Of a stretch of 64,000 bases of DNA, positions 10,056 through 22,657 are shown one piece after another. Numbering within the stretch: the stretch's first letter is position 1; each line of letters opens with the position of its first letter. The translations under genes were made by a program, and so were the position numbers. Source of the DNA: Kryptolebias marmoratus (Eukaryota; Chordata; Actinopteri; Cyprinodontiformes; Rivulidae). The notes below the pieces were generated by a model. That model made no database searches. It had not been told where the DNA came from and saw only the letters and a list, made by a program, of their open reading frames with translations. Where the stretch lies: positions 15,175,694-15,239,693 of the forward strand of contig NC_051434.1 of assembly GCF_001649575.2 (NCBI RefSeq). The letters run 5' to 3'.

Positions 10056-13047
10056 AATAACAAGCTTCATCAGTAACAATTAGTAACAAGGCAATTAGAT
10101 GATTGGATCTGCAGTTATTTCGGTAACTGAATAATACCAGTTCTAGCTTGAAAAAATAAAATCAGATTACATTCACATTATGTTTTGATTTTAGGTAGTT
10201 TAAAATTATTCTAATAATTAAAAAAAAAGATTGTAGTTTGTGAGTTGTGAAATGGTATTCTTTGTTCTGTAATTTATTTCAAACTCCAAAATATTTAAAT
10301 AAAAAGAAAACAAAATTTTCTGCTCATTATCATGTTTTTGTGTTGTTACAACTATTGTTCAAGAATGAGTTTTGTTTTTTTGTTACTTTTTTGTTTTGTT
10401 TTGTTTTTCTCACTAAAGTAGATGCAAATCAATTTAAATGTGGTACAACATTCTGAACAGCTAAAAGAGCCTAACCCTAAGAATTAAAAAAAAAAAATCA
10501 GCATTAGCTCAAAAAAATGCAGAGATGGATAAAAAATGCTGTAATGTGATCTAAGACCATTTGTAGTAGCCAGCCAATCACAAAGAGATGAAGACTTTTG
10601 GCTCTCAATCACAGAGAGGAAACGAGAGTTTAATCGAGAAAACAGCACAGCAGCTCTCTGAAAAACACCAATCGCAGAGGGGAAGCAAAATCAAGGGAGC
10701 AACAGAGATGAAAAGACAAAGAAAGGGAGGGAGAGAATAAAGCTAGTTGTTTTCTGCCAAACCTTAATTATCTGTCTCAATTTATTTACTCTCCATCCAA
10801 CCCTTAAAAGCTGCAGGGCCTTTAACACTCTTAATCAACCTCTCTTCCCAGCAGGGCCTGTAGCTTCTTCACTTGCCTACGTAATTGACTCTTCTTGTTC
10901 AAGAGGCAATAAAACTTTATGACTATTAAACATAACATCAAGCAGGACAACATTTTTTTTTCTTTCTTCAAACTATTAGCAAGGGGGAAGACACATAGCA
11001 AACTGATAATTAATTGCTTACCCTCGGGAAGACTAATTACCAATTGTTGGTGTTATTAGCTGATTAGCAACTGGATTTGACAGCCCTGAAAGGCTGTCAG
11101 TGGACAGAAAACAGGAGGGGTCATCCATTGGTGCTTTGAGGTTCTTGAATAATTGATGTTTTTTATTTATTTATTTATTTTAAGATGCACAGCTTGCACA
11201 GTCTCATGGCGAGGATGAATAGACAGTGTTCTTGCGTGACTCCCAAGGGTCCTGGCTGAACGAACAGTTGAACCTGAAAAACAAAACAAAACGGCTGAGC
11301 GAGTTGTTCCTGGGTGTTTCTGCCATTTGTGCAATATGTAAGAAACCCTGTATAATAACTGGCAATAAATCAAGTGTTTCTCCCCATGTTGCAAAACCTC
11401 CAGGACATCTACAGTATGTCTGACACAGTCACATCCGGTTGACACCTTTGGGTGAGCCCATGTAGAACCCAAGAATAGCTGAACCATTCACTTCTGAATG
11501 ACTGGGTGTATTTTTAGGAATTGGCTTTGAAATTTATATGGGAGATGGGGGTGGGGGCATTGCTCAGTGATCCGTCCAGTGGTGCCAACCTTGGTGGCCA
11601 CAGTGACAAATTTAGACATAAAGCATTCTCTTTCACCAAATTAGATCAAGCCAATGGGCCATGAAAAACTTGTCTTTGTGTCCCTGGGAGGAAGTTAAAG
11701 CCACACTGCGAAGGAAATTAACTTCCCAAGTTAGAAAGTCTATCAAGACCTCTGAACTCAGCCACTTTGTCCCACTATTAAAATCTGCGATTCCATGAAA
11801 ACTGTGTTGCACACATGACAGCAAAAACATTATTATTGTCATTCCCAATAATAATGTTAGTTGTTTGTCATTCAGTAATTGTTTGTTGGTCAATAGGTTT
11901 GAATTAGTGGGGAAACCTATCATATGTTTAAAATATCACCATGGAATGATACATGTACATTGCATCCTTTTCAAACTGTTTACTATAGTTATATAAATTG
12001 AGACTTGTATATTAATAAAACTGTTCATACACAAAACATTTAAACAAGTTGGCAAGCCTGCAAACATACTTTTTTTTTGTTTGTTTGTTTGTTTATTTTT
12101 GGCCTCAAAAGATTTGTTGGTATGTGTAAACCCACTGATTTTACTAAATTGTTTAGCTTTCAAATTGGAATTTTTATGATATGGAAAACTAAGTGGACTA
12201 TAAACATTTAGGGAAGTTCAGTTCAAATAAACACAAATTAAAATCATAACAAACAAACAAACCCAGACAGAGAAGCCTTTTTTAGACATGTCATATATCA
12301 ATTAATTATCAACACCTTGTATAGTTGACATAAAACAAGCTCATTAAAGCATTATTATTTTTAAGCATTTTGAAAAATAATTTTAAGCTCCCATTGTTTT
12401 TTTTTATTTTTTAATTTAATTTATTTTCTAACTAATTACTCTCATTTCAGCAAGCACAATGGCACTGAAGATAAAGCAAAGTTTGTCCACGAAATACCAG
12501 TCAGACCAAGTGATATAAACATTTTTTTTTAGATTAAAAATTTTTCAGAATATGCCCAGGCTCGAGGTACAGTAGGAACAAAACTCCCTTATTATTGGTT
12601 TTTTAAACCGAATGAGGCATTCGAGTAAACAAACAATTCTTTCATTTTTATAATACTGCATGACTCATTACATTACTTCAAAGCAAATGTTAAATTAGTT
12701 TTAGTTTTCTTGTTTCATTGTTCTTCATATCTTACTCCAACAAAATGAAACACATGCAACAAAACTCTTTACCGTTTTTTAAAGTATTATTTAAAACATG
12801 TAACGACAGAAGGAAAGCTGGCAGTGAAGTAATGACATGACAAAAAGTTCAACAAGGAGACAACATATAACAAACAAAACAGAAAACTTTTTTTTTAATA
12901 CTAGCCCTTGAGGACAAGGATTGGACACTACCGGTGTAGAAGATGGATTTGTATTGTATTGAAACTGTAAAATAAACATACAAAAATCATTATTAGTAAT
13001 ATTATTAGTAATAGCATCAGTATCACGCTCTTTTATGAATTCTGTTG
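10056..13047. other. Unassigned sequence, TAATTA-rich around 10760-11070
   Basis: No gene is seen. The stretch 10760-11070 mixes GC-richer complex sequence with repeated TAATTA/TAATTG cores (for example ataattaattgcttacc), a composition often seen in vertebrate conserved non-coding elements; conservation itself cannot be seen here. A (tttg)n run lies near 12071-12096. Confidence 0.4.
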
Positions 13048-13051
13048 AGAA

Positions 13052-13459
13052 TGTGACATCCCTCCCCCTTTAAATGGAGTGATCCGTCTGTTTTTGTTAA
13101 TACTTTGTTTTCTTATTCCGAGGCACACTGGAAGTAGCGGCACCCAGGATCTGCTAGGGCCCGGCGTCTCCTGTTGATAAAAGCAGCCATGCTCATGTGT
13201 GTCGGGAGCTGACTTCTTCGCTCAGCTCTGCTTTCGGGCTGTCTTTTGCCCGACTTGCCTGATCCTTCCGGCTTTATTTTAGAGCAGCAGTCCCGACTTG
13301 ATCCACCTGCGTTTTTGGCAATGTCAGCTGCCACAGGCCTGCCACGGCCTGCTTGTTTGTTTTGTTTGTTATTTTGTTTTGCTCAATAAAGAGCTTAATT
13401 ATTTTGCATGTCCATGTCTCCCTATCTTTTGTTATGGCTCAACAAGCTGGGTCGCAACA
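13052..13459 (+). mobile_element. Solo LTR, 408 bp, with 4-bp flank duplication AGAA
   Basis: Starts TGTGACATCC at 13052 and ends GGGTCGCAACA at 13459, giving TGT...ACA ends. AGAA flanks both sides (13048-13051 and 13460-13463). A TATA-like gataaaag lies at 13176-13183 and an AATAAA polyadenylation signal at 13385-13390, about 70 bases before the end, the layout expected of an LTR in plus orientation. It is GC-richer than its surroundings. There is no partner LTR or internal region. A 73-codon frame on the opposite strand is incidental. A 4-bp duplication is weaker evidence than 5 bp. Confidence 0.7.
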
Positions 13460-13463
13460 AGAA

Positions 13464-14504
13464 ACTAAGACAAAATAAAAAGTTTAGATAGATAATAGTT
13501 TAGATTAAAAGACAAAAAGAAAACCAATTGATTGAAAATATTCAAAGCATATATGATACATGAGTGAAAGCTACTCAGGTATCAGAGTACTAGTTACATT
13601 TGTGCCAGTATGACAGAACAATTTAGTCATAACTTATGGTGAATGTCCTCACTATCTAATGGTTATAGATTCTGTATACGCTATATAGAGCATTAAAGTC
13701 AAATTCCTGTTTAAATATCAAATATGTTTTGCTTCATGTATTGTTCAATAAGACAGTAATACCCAGAGTGTGGAACCAGGATCTGTAGGTCTGACTAATG
13801 CTGAAGATAAAAGCTGAATCTCTAAACACAAACCAGTCAATAACTTTTAGCCTTGTGTTCCTGATTGATTGATGAAAAAGCTGCTTTTTATATAATAAAA
13901 ACTGAAAAAAAAAAAAAAAAAAAAATTCTTGTAAAATGCGTTCTTGCAATGGTGTTCTTCATCTGTATCTGTACTTAGATGCTCTGTTCAGTGAATAGAT
14001 ATGGTTTGTGAGACCCTGAAGCATTTCTTACGTTGGATAATAATCCTTGAAGTATTGTGCACATTCGATATAAAACATATTGCTTTCCAATAGCTGAAAG
14101 GTTACCTGGATGATGCAGCACGGATAGTGATATGTGCTGTTGTTTTTTGTGCGTGTGTGAAAATTGTCATGGATTTACATATCTGGATGTTGTTTGCCTC
14201 TTTGCCATTGCGTTTATTTTTGTTTCCTCCAAAGCCATTAAGTAGCTGGCCCAATAAATAATGGCATCCATGGGTAACAAAATATTCTATGAAATACTGT
14301 GACAGTTTGAATAGATTGCTCCTTGTTCTGCTGGAACAATTTCTTCATCCTCTCAAATCCTTAAAAAGAAAGCATTACAAACAGCAGGATATAATTTGTT
14401 TACATGATCACTGTGCATTTTGGTACACGATTCAAGCAAAATAAATTATTTTATGATTTTATTTTTGCCGTTTCAACCTCTTGGACTTAACATGCAAACA
14501 GTGA
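13464..14504. other. Unassigned AT-rich sequence
   Basis: Nothing recognisable apart from an A homopolymer at about 13906-13925. No exon-like splice pair stands out. Confidence 0.5.
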
Positions 14505-14819
14505 TCCATCTATCCATTTTTTGACACTTGTTTGTGGTTGGGTTGTGGAGGCAACATGTTTAGAAGGGAAACCCAGACATTCCTGTTCCCAGCAACACTC
14601 CAAAATGATTTCAGTGCATTCCCGAACCAGAAAAAAAAATAAAAATCTCTCCTGTGAATCTTGGGCCTGCCCCAAAGTCTCCAAACAGTGGGGTGTGCCC
14701 AGATAATTTCCAGAGGGAGGCGCTCAGGGTGTATTCTAATCAGATGCCTGAACCACCTCAACAGCTGCTCTACTTCGAGTTTCCAAAAAGACAGAGCTCC
14801 CCACATTATCTCTAAGGGT
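14505..14819 (-). mobile_element. 3' end of a non-LTR retrotransposon (LINE), decayed
   Basis: On the minus strand the frame reads LLRWFRHLIRIHPERLPLE, then a stretch around GRPKIHRRD, and after an interruption VWVSLLNMLPPQPN. This is the pattern of a common teleost LINE C-terminus, with LRWFGHLxRMPPGRLP, then GRPRTRWRD, then VWxSLLxLLPPxPD. The reading is broken by an internal T-rich insertion (minus-strand poly-Phe near 14635) and by a short deletion. The 3' end (low coordinates) reaches a ccatctatcc block, the reverse of an atggatgg-type tail. Only the last part of the polymerase polyprotein remains; the copy is 5'-truncated or interrupted at 14819. Clade not assigned. Confidence 0.8.
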
Positions 14820-14945
14820 GCATTCACACATGATAGTCTGGTAGACTCAGTTCTGTTGGGGACCAAAATTGCAACATTTGTTAGATTTTCAGCTGCTGCG
14901 GTTCTCATTCACACTGTACTGAGTCAGTCGACCCAAACCTTTTAA
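14818..14945. mobile_element. Short 'cattcacac' element abutting the LINE (possible MITE)
   Basis: Directly after the LINE words tatctctaaggg comes tgcattcacacatgatag, then ctgctgcggttctcattcac. Short non-autonomous fish DNA elements often begin gtgcattcacac and carry a second ttcacac block. The LINE consensus would continue past this point, so this sequence probably interrupts it. No clean terminal inverted repeat or target duplication is visible. Confidence 0.35.
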
Positions 14946-15866
14946 GCAACCTGTTCCCCACCTCGCCTGTGGTGGCGCTGCACCAAGAACTACTAAAGGA
15001 ACTGACACGAAATCCTCTGAAGAAGACGCTGAGCTCAACTTCCTTCTTCCAGAAAAGTAAACAAAAATGAGTGCATTCGGTTGAGTGCATGAATGGATGG
15101 GTAGATGAATGAATCTAAAATGTGTCAAACAATGTAAATCAAATAATAATAAAAAGTACGTTTCACAACACATCTGTTTTTTATAAGGATAGCAAAACAA
15201 ACGGTCAGCGAATTGATGCTTAATAATCAAAAGCAAGCTATTTATCACAAATTGTGTGTGTCTATTATCTAACCAAAGCTGCATTTGTTTTGGGGTAAAA
15301 ATGTAAGCTATAAAGCTCAGCTGATATTATCTACTTCTTACTGGAAATTCTAAACAGGGAAAAGAGTATTTTTAAACACAAGCAATCCCTGCTCTCTGTA
15401 ACACTTGTTTTGCTGTATAGTAAGTAGGCTAAGTGCTTCAGAAGATTTTGTTTTGCATTTGCTTGGTGTCCTCTGAAGGTTATGGTATCTCAGTGATACA
15501 AAAATATGGAAATTGTCCAAGATAAAGTTTTTTTTTTTCTTAGCTCTATGTTCAGGGGCTGTTTTCATCTTTGTACGTTCAAAGATTTTTTTTTTCTCAT
15601 AACGTACTGTAGCCTTGTAATTAGTGGATTTAAGTTACGCAGTTTGTGTTCTTGATGATCAAGGCCTCTCTGACTGAAAAGCTTGTTTTCATGAAGGCAA
15701 CACTTCTTGTACATGCAGAGTTAAATACTTTAAATATGGGGTTGCTGATTATTAGTTGCTAAGAAATGTTTTTGCAAAAAGAAAATAAGGAGACAAGGTT
15801 AAAAAAGTAGCTAGAAGCAGAGACTGACAACAAGATGACTAAAGCCAATAGTACAGAGAAAAGAAG
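14946..15866. other. Unassigned AT-rich sequence
   Basis: I see no gene. T runs occur at about 15528-15539 and 15586-15596. Confidence 0.5.
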
Positions 15867-15903
15867 AAAAAAAAAAAAAACTTTTTTTTTTTTTTTTTTT
15901 TTT
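15867..15903. repeat. A14-C-T22 homopolymer junction
   Basis: Fourteen As, one C and twenty-two Ts lie back to back. The arms are complementary. Such a junction can arise when two poly(A)-tailed retroelements insert head to head, but no element body is recognisable on either side. Confidence 0.9.
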
Positions 15904-17677
15904 AACCAGATAGCCATAAACCAGTGAAGCAGGACTACCTGCGGGATATGTGAGGCGCAAACCTAGAGGCCATGTCTCTTCTTAACAACAAAGCACAGTC
16001 ACGTTCAATTACCGTTAACTTACAATCAATAAGATGACCTACAACACATGAGTGGAACTTGGCTGCCTTCACTGATGCCTCCATTTTGGAGAAAAAGAAA
16101 ATCTTCTTCCACTATAGATTTTTGCCTTGTCCTCAGGCTGGTCAATTACATCAATAACTCCCAACAACAACACAACAGAAGAAAATAAGGTAAAGTAGCT
16201 CCTCTGTGAGTTCGGCACCCTTTCTTTCTTGATGTTCTGCCAAGAAGGCAGTAATTCTTTTTTTCGCCCTCCTTTTTTTTTTTTCCTTTTCACAGCCATC
16301 GTGCAATTTTGTAACCGTCAGAGCCTGTCAGTATGGCAGGTTTACTGCATTTCCTCACTGCATATCACAAGGAGATGGAATCACTGCCTAAAGGTTGGCA
16401 GCTACCAAGACACGGCCTGTATGCTAATGACGGCACAAAAGGAGGGCTCTCCGCCCAGGCAGAGCTGGTGCCAAGCCCTTGTGCCAGTGTGAGGTGCCGA
16501 AGCAGCAGTTGGCTGGCAGGAAGAGGAGATCTTCATATAATAATTTCACTTTATATTTTGTAGACAGAAAGGTCACAAAAATGTTTTTACTTAAGGTACT
16601 TTTAGCTTTGAGTTAATCATCTTTAAAGGAAGGATTTGAAGTGTAATGATAATCAGATGTTTTAATGTGTGAATCTGCATCACATTATTTATACACATCT
16701 GTTGAACAGTGTTCTCATTTTTATTTAAGAAATAGGAGAAAAGCTGCAATCAGAGTTTGATCACTACCCTTTTTATATGCATGGAGGTTGGTTTACAAAT
16801 GAATCAAATTTGAGTCTTTAACAAGCACTTGTGGAGGGCAGTTAGAGTAAGATCTCACTGGGCTGTGACTGTTGGCAACTTTTACTTGACTCAATATTAT
16901 AAGAAAATGCACACATTTTTAAATTCTCTCTGAATTATGTGGATTTGTGACCAAGTGACCATTGGGCAGTGAAGCCCAAAAAAAAAATCATGCCTTTTTT
17001 TCTGTGTACATAGCTTGAAAAACTGTATTCTGGGCCGTGCACATTATTTCTTTACCTCCTCTGTCCACACTGTGCCCACCTTGAACCACTTTGTAATCAT
17101 TTTGGCAGCCTACCACATGCTATGATTTATTTACTGTATCCTTCTAAAATAAAGACTAGGACCAGTATTTTAAACTATAATTATCATCAGTGTGGTTTAT
17201 AAACCTGGACATGATTTTTTGTCCTAGGAGAGTTCTTGTGTATTTGTCAAAATACAGTTTTTGCACTCTCAAGATAGGTTGGATACAGCCACAACAAATG
17301 TGTGACTATTTTAAGAAGAAATTTGTCACACAAATTTTTGGAACATGGTCATAATTCACTTGACCTGACTGCGAGTCTCTGTGAGCCAAGTGAGGACATT
17401 GAGGACTCTTGCAAACGTTGCAAGTCATTCTAGAGTCTCCCTCACGAATGCTGTTTGCCACCTAGTCGTTGGCAATCACAGCCCAATGAGATACATACTT
17501 TAGGAGTTCACTGGCTACACATCATTACCATTTCTTGTTCCTTATCATTTAGTGAATATGACATAACTTCCAAGATTTTAATATTCCTTTTTGGTCAACT
17601 TTTTTTTTTTTTAAGTAAGTGTAAGTGAAAGCTTTTCAACTCTTGTTCTGCTTTGAACACAAGGTGTGTTAGGAGTT
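15904..17677. other. Unassigned sequence; complex island at about 16290-16540
   Basis: The stretch 16290-16540 is less AT-rich and low in simple repeats (for example gtaaccgtcagagcctgtca and gacacggcctgtatgctaat). A plus-strand frame of 76 codons crosses it, with no motif or splice pair. It could be a conserved non-coding element; this needs alignment. The rest is featureless. Confidence 0.4.
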
Positions 17678-17988
17678 CCATTCATCCATTCAGCCAAGGG
17701 AGACCTGGTGCCTATCTCCAGCAATCACTGTGCAAGGGGCAGGGTACACCCTTGCAAGTCCATCTCAGGGCCACATAGAAACAAGAAACAACCATTCACA
17801 CCCAGGGATAATTTAGAGGTAACAATGAACCTAACGTGCATGCTTTTGGTCAGTGGGAGGAAACCGGAAATTTCGGAGAAAACTCACACGTCCATTGGGA
17901 GAAAATGCAAACTCTACACAGAAAGGCCACAAGCTGGGAGGCAATCTTGCCACCTTCTTACTATGAAGTGCCAGCTCAAACCACTGCA
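17678..17988 (-). repeat. SINE-like teleost repeat, nearly full body
   Basis: Plus-strand reading shows ccattcatccattcagcc, cctatctccagcaatcac, gggcagggtacacccttg, agggccacatagaaac, ttttggtcagtgggagg, ggagaaaactcacacgtc and tgcaaactctacacagaaag in the family order. The gggtcg block is lost. Sense strand is minus. Confidence 0.75.
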
Positions 17989-18619
17989 GGGCTGTTTTTT
18001 ATGTTTATTAATTTTCTTGTTCTTGTCCTTAGTTTAGTTCCTCTGCTCTCCTCACTGCTGGTTGTTAATCTGCACACCTGCTCCTGTTTGGCAATCACTC
18101 CCTAGGTGTGCTTATACCCCTAGTTTCTGTTCAGTCATAGCCCTATTTCACAGCAGACATTTTGACTGCATTATCTGTCATTGCTTTATGTTTGTGTTTG
18201 ACTTTACCATCCTGTCTCTTTCATATTCACTCATCAACTGGCCATCAATTCTTGCACTGAATGATGTGTATGTTAGCAGGAGACAAGAGAGTCACACAAT
18301 TAGCTCCATTATCAAATGCCTCACCTGTGATTTACTTGGCGTGTCACTGAATGTGGATTTCTAGCTAGGTCTACAGAGAACATGGATCGTTTCTGACTCA
18401 TACTAACATGGCAAAGTTAGTTTCTGCGTTCAGGTGTATAGCCACCAAACATGTTTCTTAACACTCTTATATTAAACAAAATGTGAACAGTTGGGCACAA
18501 TGACTACACTAGATCAGAGCAAATTTGTTACAGCTTGATTCCATGCAAAATGGTAGTTCCTCTACTATTTTTTTAAAAATGCAATTAAATATGTTTGTCT
18601 ATATTAGGGATTCAAATTA

Positions 18620-18877
18620 TGTTCCTCTATGCTTTTATTGGCTTTCTCTTGATTATCTGGGTTCCTCCCACAGTCCAAAAACATATATGTTAAGTTAATA
18701 GACAATTTAAAGTTGGGCTTAGATGTGACTGTGTGTGTGGTTGTATGTCTTGTGTCCATGTGTTGGCCCTGCAATGGCCATGTGACCTGTCCAGGATGTA
18801 CCCTGTATCTTGCTAGAAATGGCACCAGCTTTCCACTACCCTGATGAATAGAATTAAGCAAATATAGAAAATGGAGT
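18620..18877 (+). repeat. SINE-like teleost repeat, sense strand plus
   Basis: It has gggttcctcccacagtccaa, aaacatatatgttaagttaa, gtccatgtgttggccctgca, gtgacctgtccaggatgtac and a tail tagaaaatggagtg. It lies about 630 bases from the previous copy, in opposite orientation. Confidence 0.75.
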
Positions 18878-21800
18878 GACTTGAGTGAGGGACTCACTTG
18901 TCTAATTACAACATTCCACTAATTAAATAAAAAAAAATGTCTCAAACGTTTCATTTAGCCCAGCTAATAATTTAACTTCTACAAAGGATAGACATTCATG
19001 GATGTAAAGTCACAAAGAACACGGGGTAAGTTCAAGATTTGCTTCAAGGCAGTGTGATATGTGGGTGAAAAGATGAAGAAAAACGAGTAAAAAAAAAAGT
19101 AAAGTTGCATACATGCCAGAACTAAAATGTTACATAAAAAAAATCAAAAGAAAAGTATATGAATACTATATATAAATCACAATCATCAAACGTAATCAAG
19201 TCACAATTTTAAAACTTCAACTTAATATTTAGATGCGATCCCCTCTCAAATGCCCTCTTTCTTTACAAATGTGCTTTATAATCTCACAGTTGCTTGATGT
19301 TGGTCACTGAAATAATGAGGCACTTTCTTCCTGCCTAGCAGCTTTGATATGGAAAAGCAGTCAGGAACACCAACTGGCGGCAAAAGCTGAACTCGGCAAC
19401 CCTTTGAAAACTTAAAGAGGGGTACAAGGATCAACGGATAGAGAGAGAAGGACAGAAGGAGTGATGCAGAAATGTTAGGATAAAGAAGTAAAACAAATAG
19501 AAGTATACCAAATTATTCAATCCCTGTAGAAATTAATAGATAACGTAGGGTCCCTCCAGGGTCGTTCAGCATGAAAAACACACTTTGACACTCAGGGATG
19601 ATTAAGAGTGCCACTAGCAAAGTCACGAAAAAATATCTAAACGGCTACCAACCACCTTTAGGCATCAAGGCAGACAAACACCCTCTGGACTGAGCAATCG
19701 GAGAGGTTAAGCTGGGGCCCTACAGGTTCTTTGGCTCACCCTGTGAAATATTGCTAAGGTCAAAACTTACAAGTGGACTTTCCTGTCCATGTGAACTGGT
19801 GATCTGTTACAACTACCTGAAATACAACTTAAACAAGGCAAATAATTACTTCCTGATAGTGACAACAGCCAACAGATATGATAGAGTAACACTAACATCT
19901 GATTACAACAGTACTGTTGGAAAGGGGGAAACAATTCAAGTGCTACAGATAGGAACTCAAATGTAATTAAAATTTCAAAAACCATCCATGTTTCACATTT
20001 TTAAATGGGCACTGCATTACTTCTCCACATAGAGTTCAATGTATTTAGAGTTTTTTTTCCCCTCATTAATTTAGAAGAGTGCCGCTCAGTCTACAAATGA
20101 AGTTGGCTCATATCTTCTTTGACTCTGAAATGAACTGAATAAAGTCTGCAAAAGTACTGGATGCATTTCTTTTCCAACTCTGACATGATTTTGAAAAGCA
20201 CTGACATTTAGAAGGCTGGGTGAAAATGTGAAAATTTGTCACTTTAAATAATTCTGTAAAATGTGGACTTCAGCACAACCACTTTAGAGACCAGAAATCT
20301 TAAAACTCAGGCAATACTGCATCACTTCTATTAATTCTTTATCAGTCTTCCTAGAAAAACTCTCAATTCTAAGAAACTGTAATAAAAAACAAACAAAAAA
20401 GCTCTGATCCACAAATATTTTCTGTGTTTAAGTTATCTGACATTAAAGCAGCAGGCTGGTCATTTCTAAGGTGATACTTTGTCAAAAAATCAGAATCTTA
20501 CCAGATATAACATCAATCATAGAGTTAAAAGTATGGAGTAAAGGGAAGAAGACTTTAGGCTAGGCTTATGGTAACCTAAACTTATTTGAAATAAATATTA
20601 AATATGTATATATTAAACGAATCAAGAATAGTACAAAAATAGTTTTATTTATTTATGTTTACAGTACAAGAAAAACCAAAACCAGATCTAAGGAGAAGAA
20701 AAGGCATTTTTGAACATCTAACAAAGGAAGCTGCCAGGTTGGATGAAAACTAAAGGCAGCTAACGACATAATGCAGAGCAGGTGTGACAGTTAAGGAAGT
20801 GGAACCACGTGTGAGGGGAGAACAGATAGCAAGACTTAAGGGATATACATGCCATTTTAAAGTGGAGTTCAATGGAAAGCTTGTGAAGAATAAAACTTGT
20901 ACCTGTTGTATATAGCTTCTTGGCTTGCCTCAGTGTGGATAAATGGAGTTTCTACCTGTCAGCATTGATGGGCTAACGACTAGTCCAAATGCAGCAAAGT
21001 GAATTGATGCCATCTTAAAATAACTCAAATGATCCATGCAAACAATCTTTCATAAACCTTTACACTTTTGTTAAAATTGCAATTTGCAGTGATTTGCATA
21101 GAATTATGTAGGTGTTTGCAAGCACAAATAGTGCCAGCAGCAGTGAGGTACAGGACATCAGATGCAGCTTGATCAATTCTGGCAAGAATTTAGGGATTTA
21201 TGCAGATGTTATATTGATGTTAATTTAGCATTACACAGTTAGTTTGGCAGAAATGTTCAATTCTTTGCATTGTTAAGAATTCATTAGCATTGTTTTAAGA
21301 TGGTAGTAAACTGCTTTGGAACTGGCTCCGCTTGGACATTTATGACAAGCTAATAATGACTTACCCAAACTGACCCACTTCGATGTAAAATAAAATGTGT
21401 ACTGTAGAATTGACGATTGCGTTTAGGTCTTTTAAACACTATTTGCATTACCTTTCTAAGAAGCCCCACTTCAAATTGACCATTTAAGAAAGTATCATAC
21501 AGTACAAGATAAGGAAACAGAAGAGCAGAATACCCTGAACATAAAACAATGAAATAGACCAGAAGGAAGAAGTCAAATTATTTACACCAAACCCACATAC
21601 AGAAAGAATCACAAGTTTAACATTTTGCCCTAAACTACTTCATTTTATTCAAAATCTTCTTCCATGCATTTCTCCTCTGAATATTTCTGAATCATGGGGG
21701 ATTCCCAAGGAGAATTCCTACCTTTCTGTTTCATACATTTCATGTTTCAGTGCATCTTAAAAGTTGGTAACTTTAAGTTGTTACTCAGGGAATAGTTGTT

Positions 21801-21932
21801 ACTGTTCCTGTGTTATCTTGATCAATAAAATGTTAATCTCTGATTTTTTTACAGGTGCTTTGTTCCAGGGCACATATAAAACCAACCACAGTCCTGAGAA
21901 AACACACAGCAATAAAAGATCATTAAACACAC
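18878..21932. other. Unassigned sequence
   Basis: No repeat family or gene is recognised. Open frames at 19751-19985 on both strands are short and unremarkable. Confidence 0.45.
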
Positions 21933-22032
21933 CTGTGTGGACCACCTTCCTTTGGGGCGCAGTGCAGACTTGTTCCACAGCTGTTCAAAACTGATGCCAG
22001 TCTGCCCAGGAGTGTATGTTCCAAGCCAACCG
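21933..22032 (-). other. Candidate 100-nt coding exon
   Basis: On the minus strand, a T-rich run ending cctttttttag (acceptor) precedes 100 bases that end CAG before gtgtgttt (donor). After one leading base the exon is open for 33 codons, starting GWLGTYTPGQTG and ending GRWSTQ. The amino-acid composition is mixed and protein-like, unlike most frames here. A branch-point-like ctaac lies upstream. I do not recognise the protein. Weak points are an AG between branch point and acceptor and a moderate donor. If real, the surrounding window is intronic to a minus-strand gene. Confidence 0.3.
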
Positions 22033-22587
22033 CTAAAAAAAGGCACATTTCAGACTACAAGCCTCAGTTAGCGCAATAAATGTTACAGATAATGGCAGGT
22101 CCATTAGAATGACAAATCAAGTACAACTAGCTTGGAAAGGTTGCCAAAGAGCTCCTTCCCTCTAAAAAGAACGTGAAGATTAACCATTATGTATCAATAC
22201 ATGATCAATAAAGTATATAACTTTTGAAATGCAGCAGAGGTAAATCAGCTTTTATGTCTGATAAAAAGTGCTTTGTTTATTTGTTAGTTGAAGAACCTGC
22301 AACCAGGTTAATTTGATTCTAAAAGTAAAGTGTATAAGTTGAAACTGTGTAGGCATATCTGTGTATGTTGGTGTCATTCCTGCTACGAAGCGGTATTATT
22401 TCTCATTACTGACACTCACTGTTTCATAAGTGAACGGCAGCAAAGCATGGCTCAACTATTCATAAAGGAAACCTATAAAGTAGTACTCATGGATTTAATA
22501 TTGTGTTGACTAGAATTGACTGATTACAGTGAAGTTTTATGTATGCTGTTCTGACAATTTTCTTTTTATAATTTTACATTTTTGTGT

Positions 22588-22589
<2 letters not shown>
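22033..22589. other. Unassigned AT-rich sequence
   Basis: Nothing recognisable between the candidate exon and the ATT microsatellite. Confidence 0.5.

Positions 22590-22656
<67 letters not shown>
22590..22656. repeat. (ATT)n microsatellite, 67 bp
   Basis: About 22 uninterrupted ATT units, followed by a few ACT units. Confidence 0.97.

Positions 22657-22657
<1 letters not shown>

Noticed and set aside
13113..13334. Minus-strand frame of 73 codons, Arg-rich
   Set aside because: It lies antisense inside the solo LTR at 13052-13459.
14510..14908. 132-codon minus-strand frame as a gene
   Set aside because: It fuses a LINE C-terminus with the adjacent cattcacac element; it is repeat-derived.
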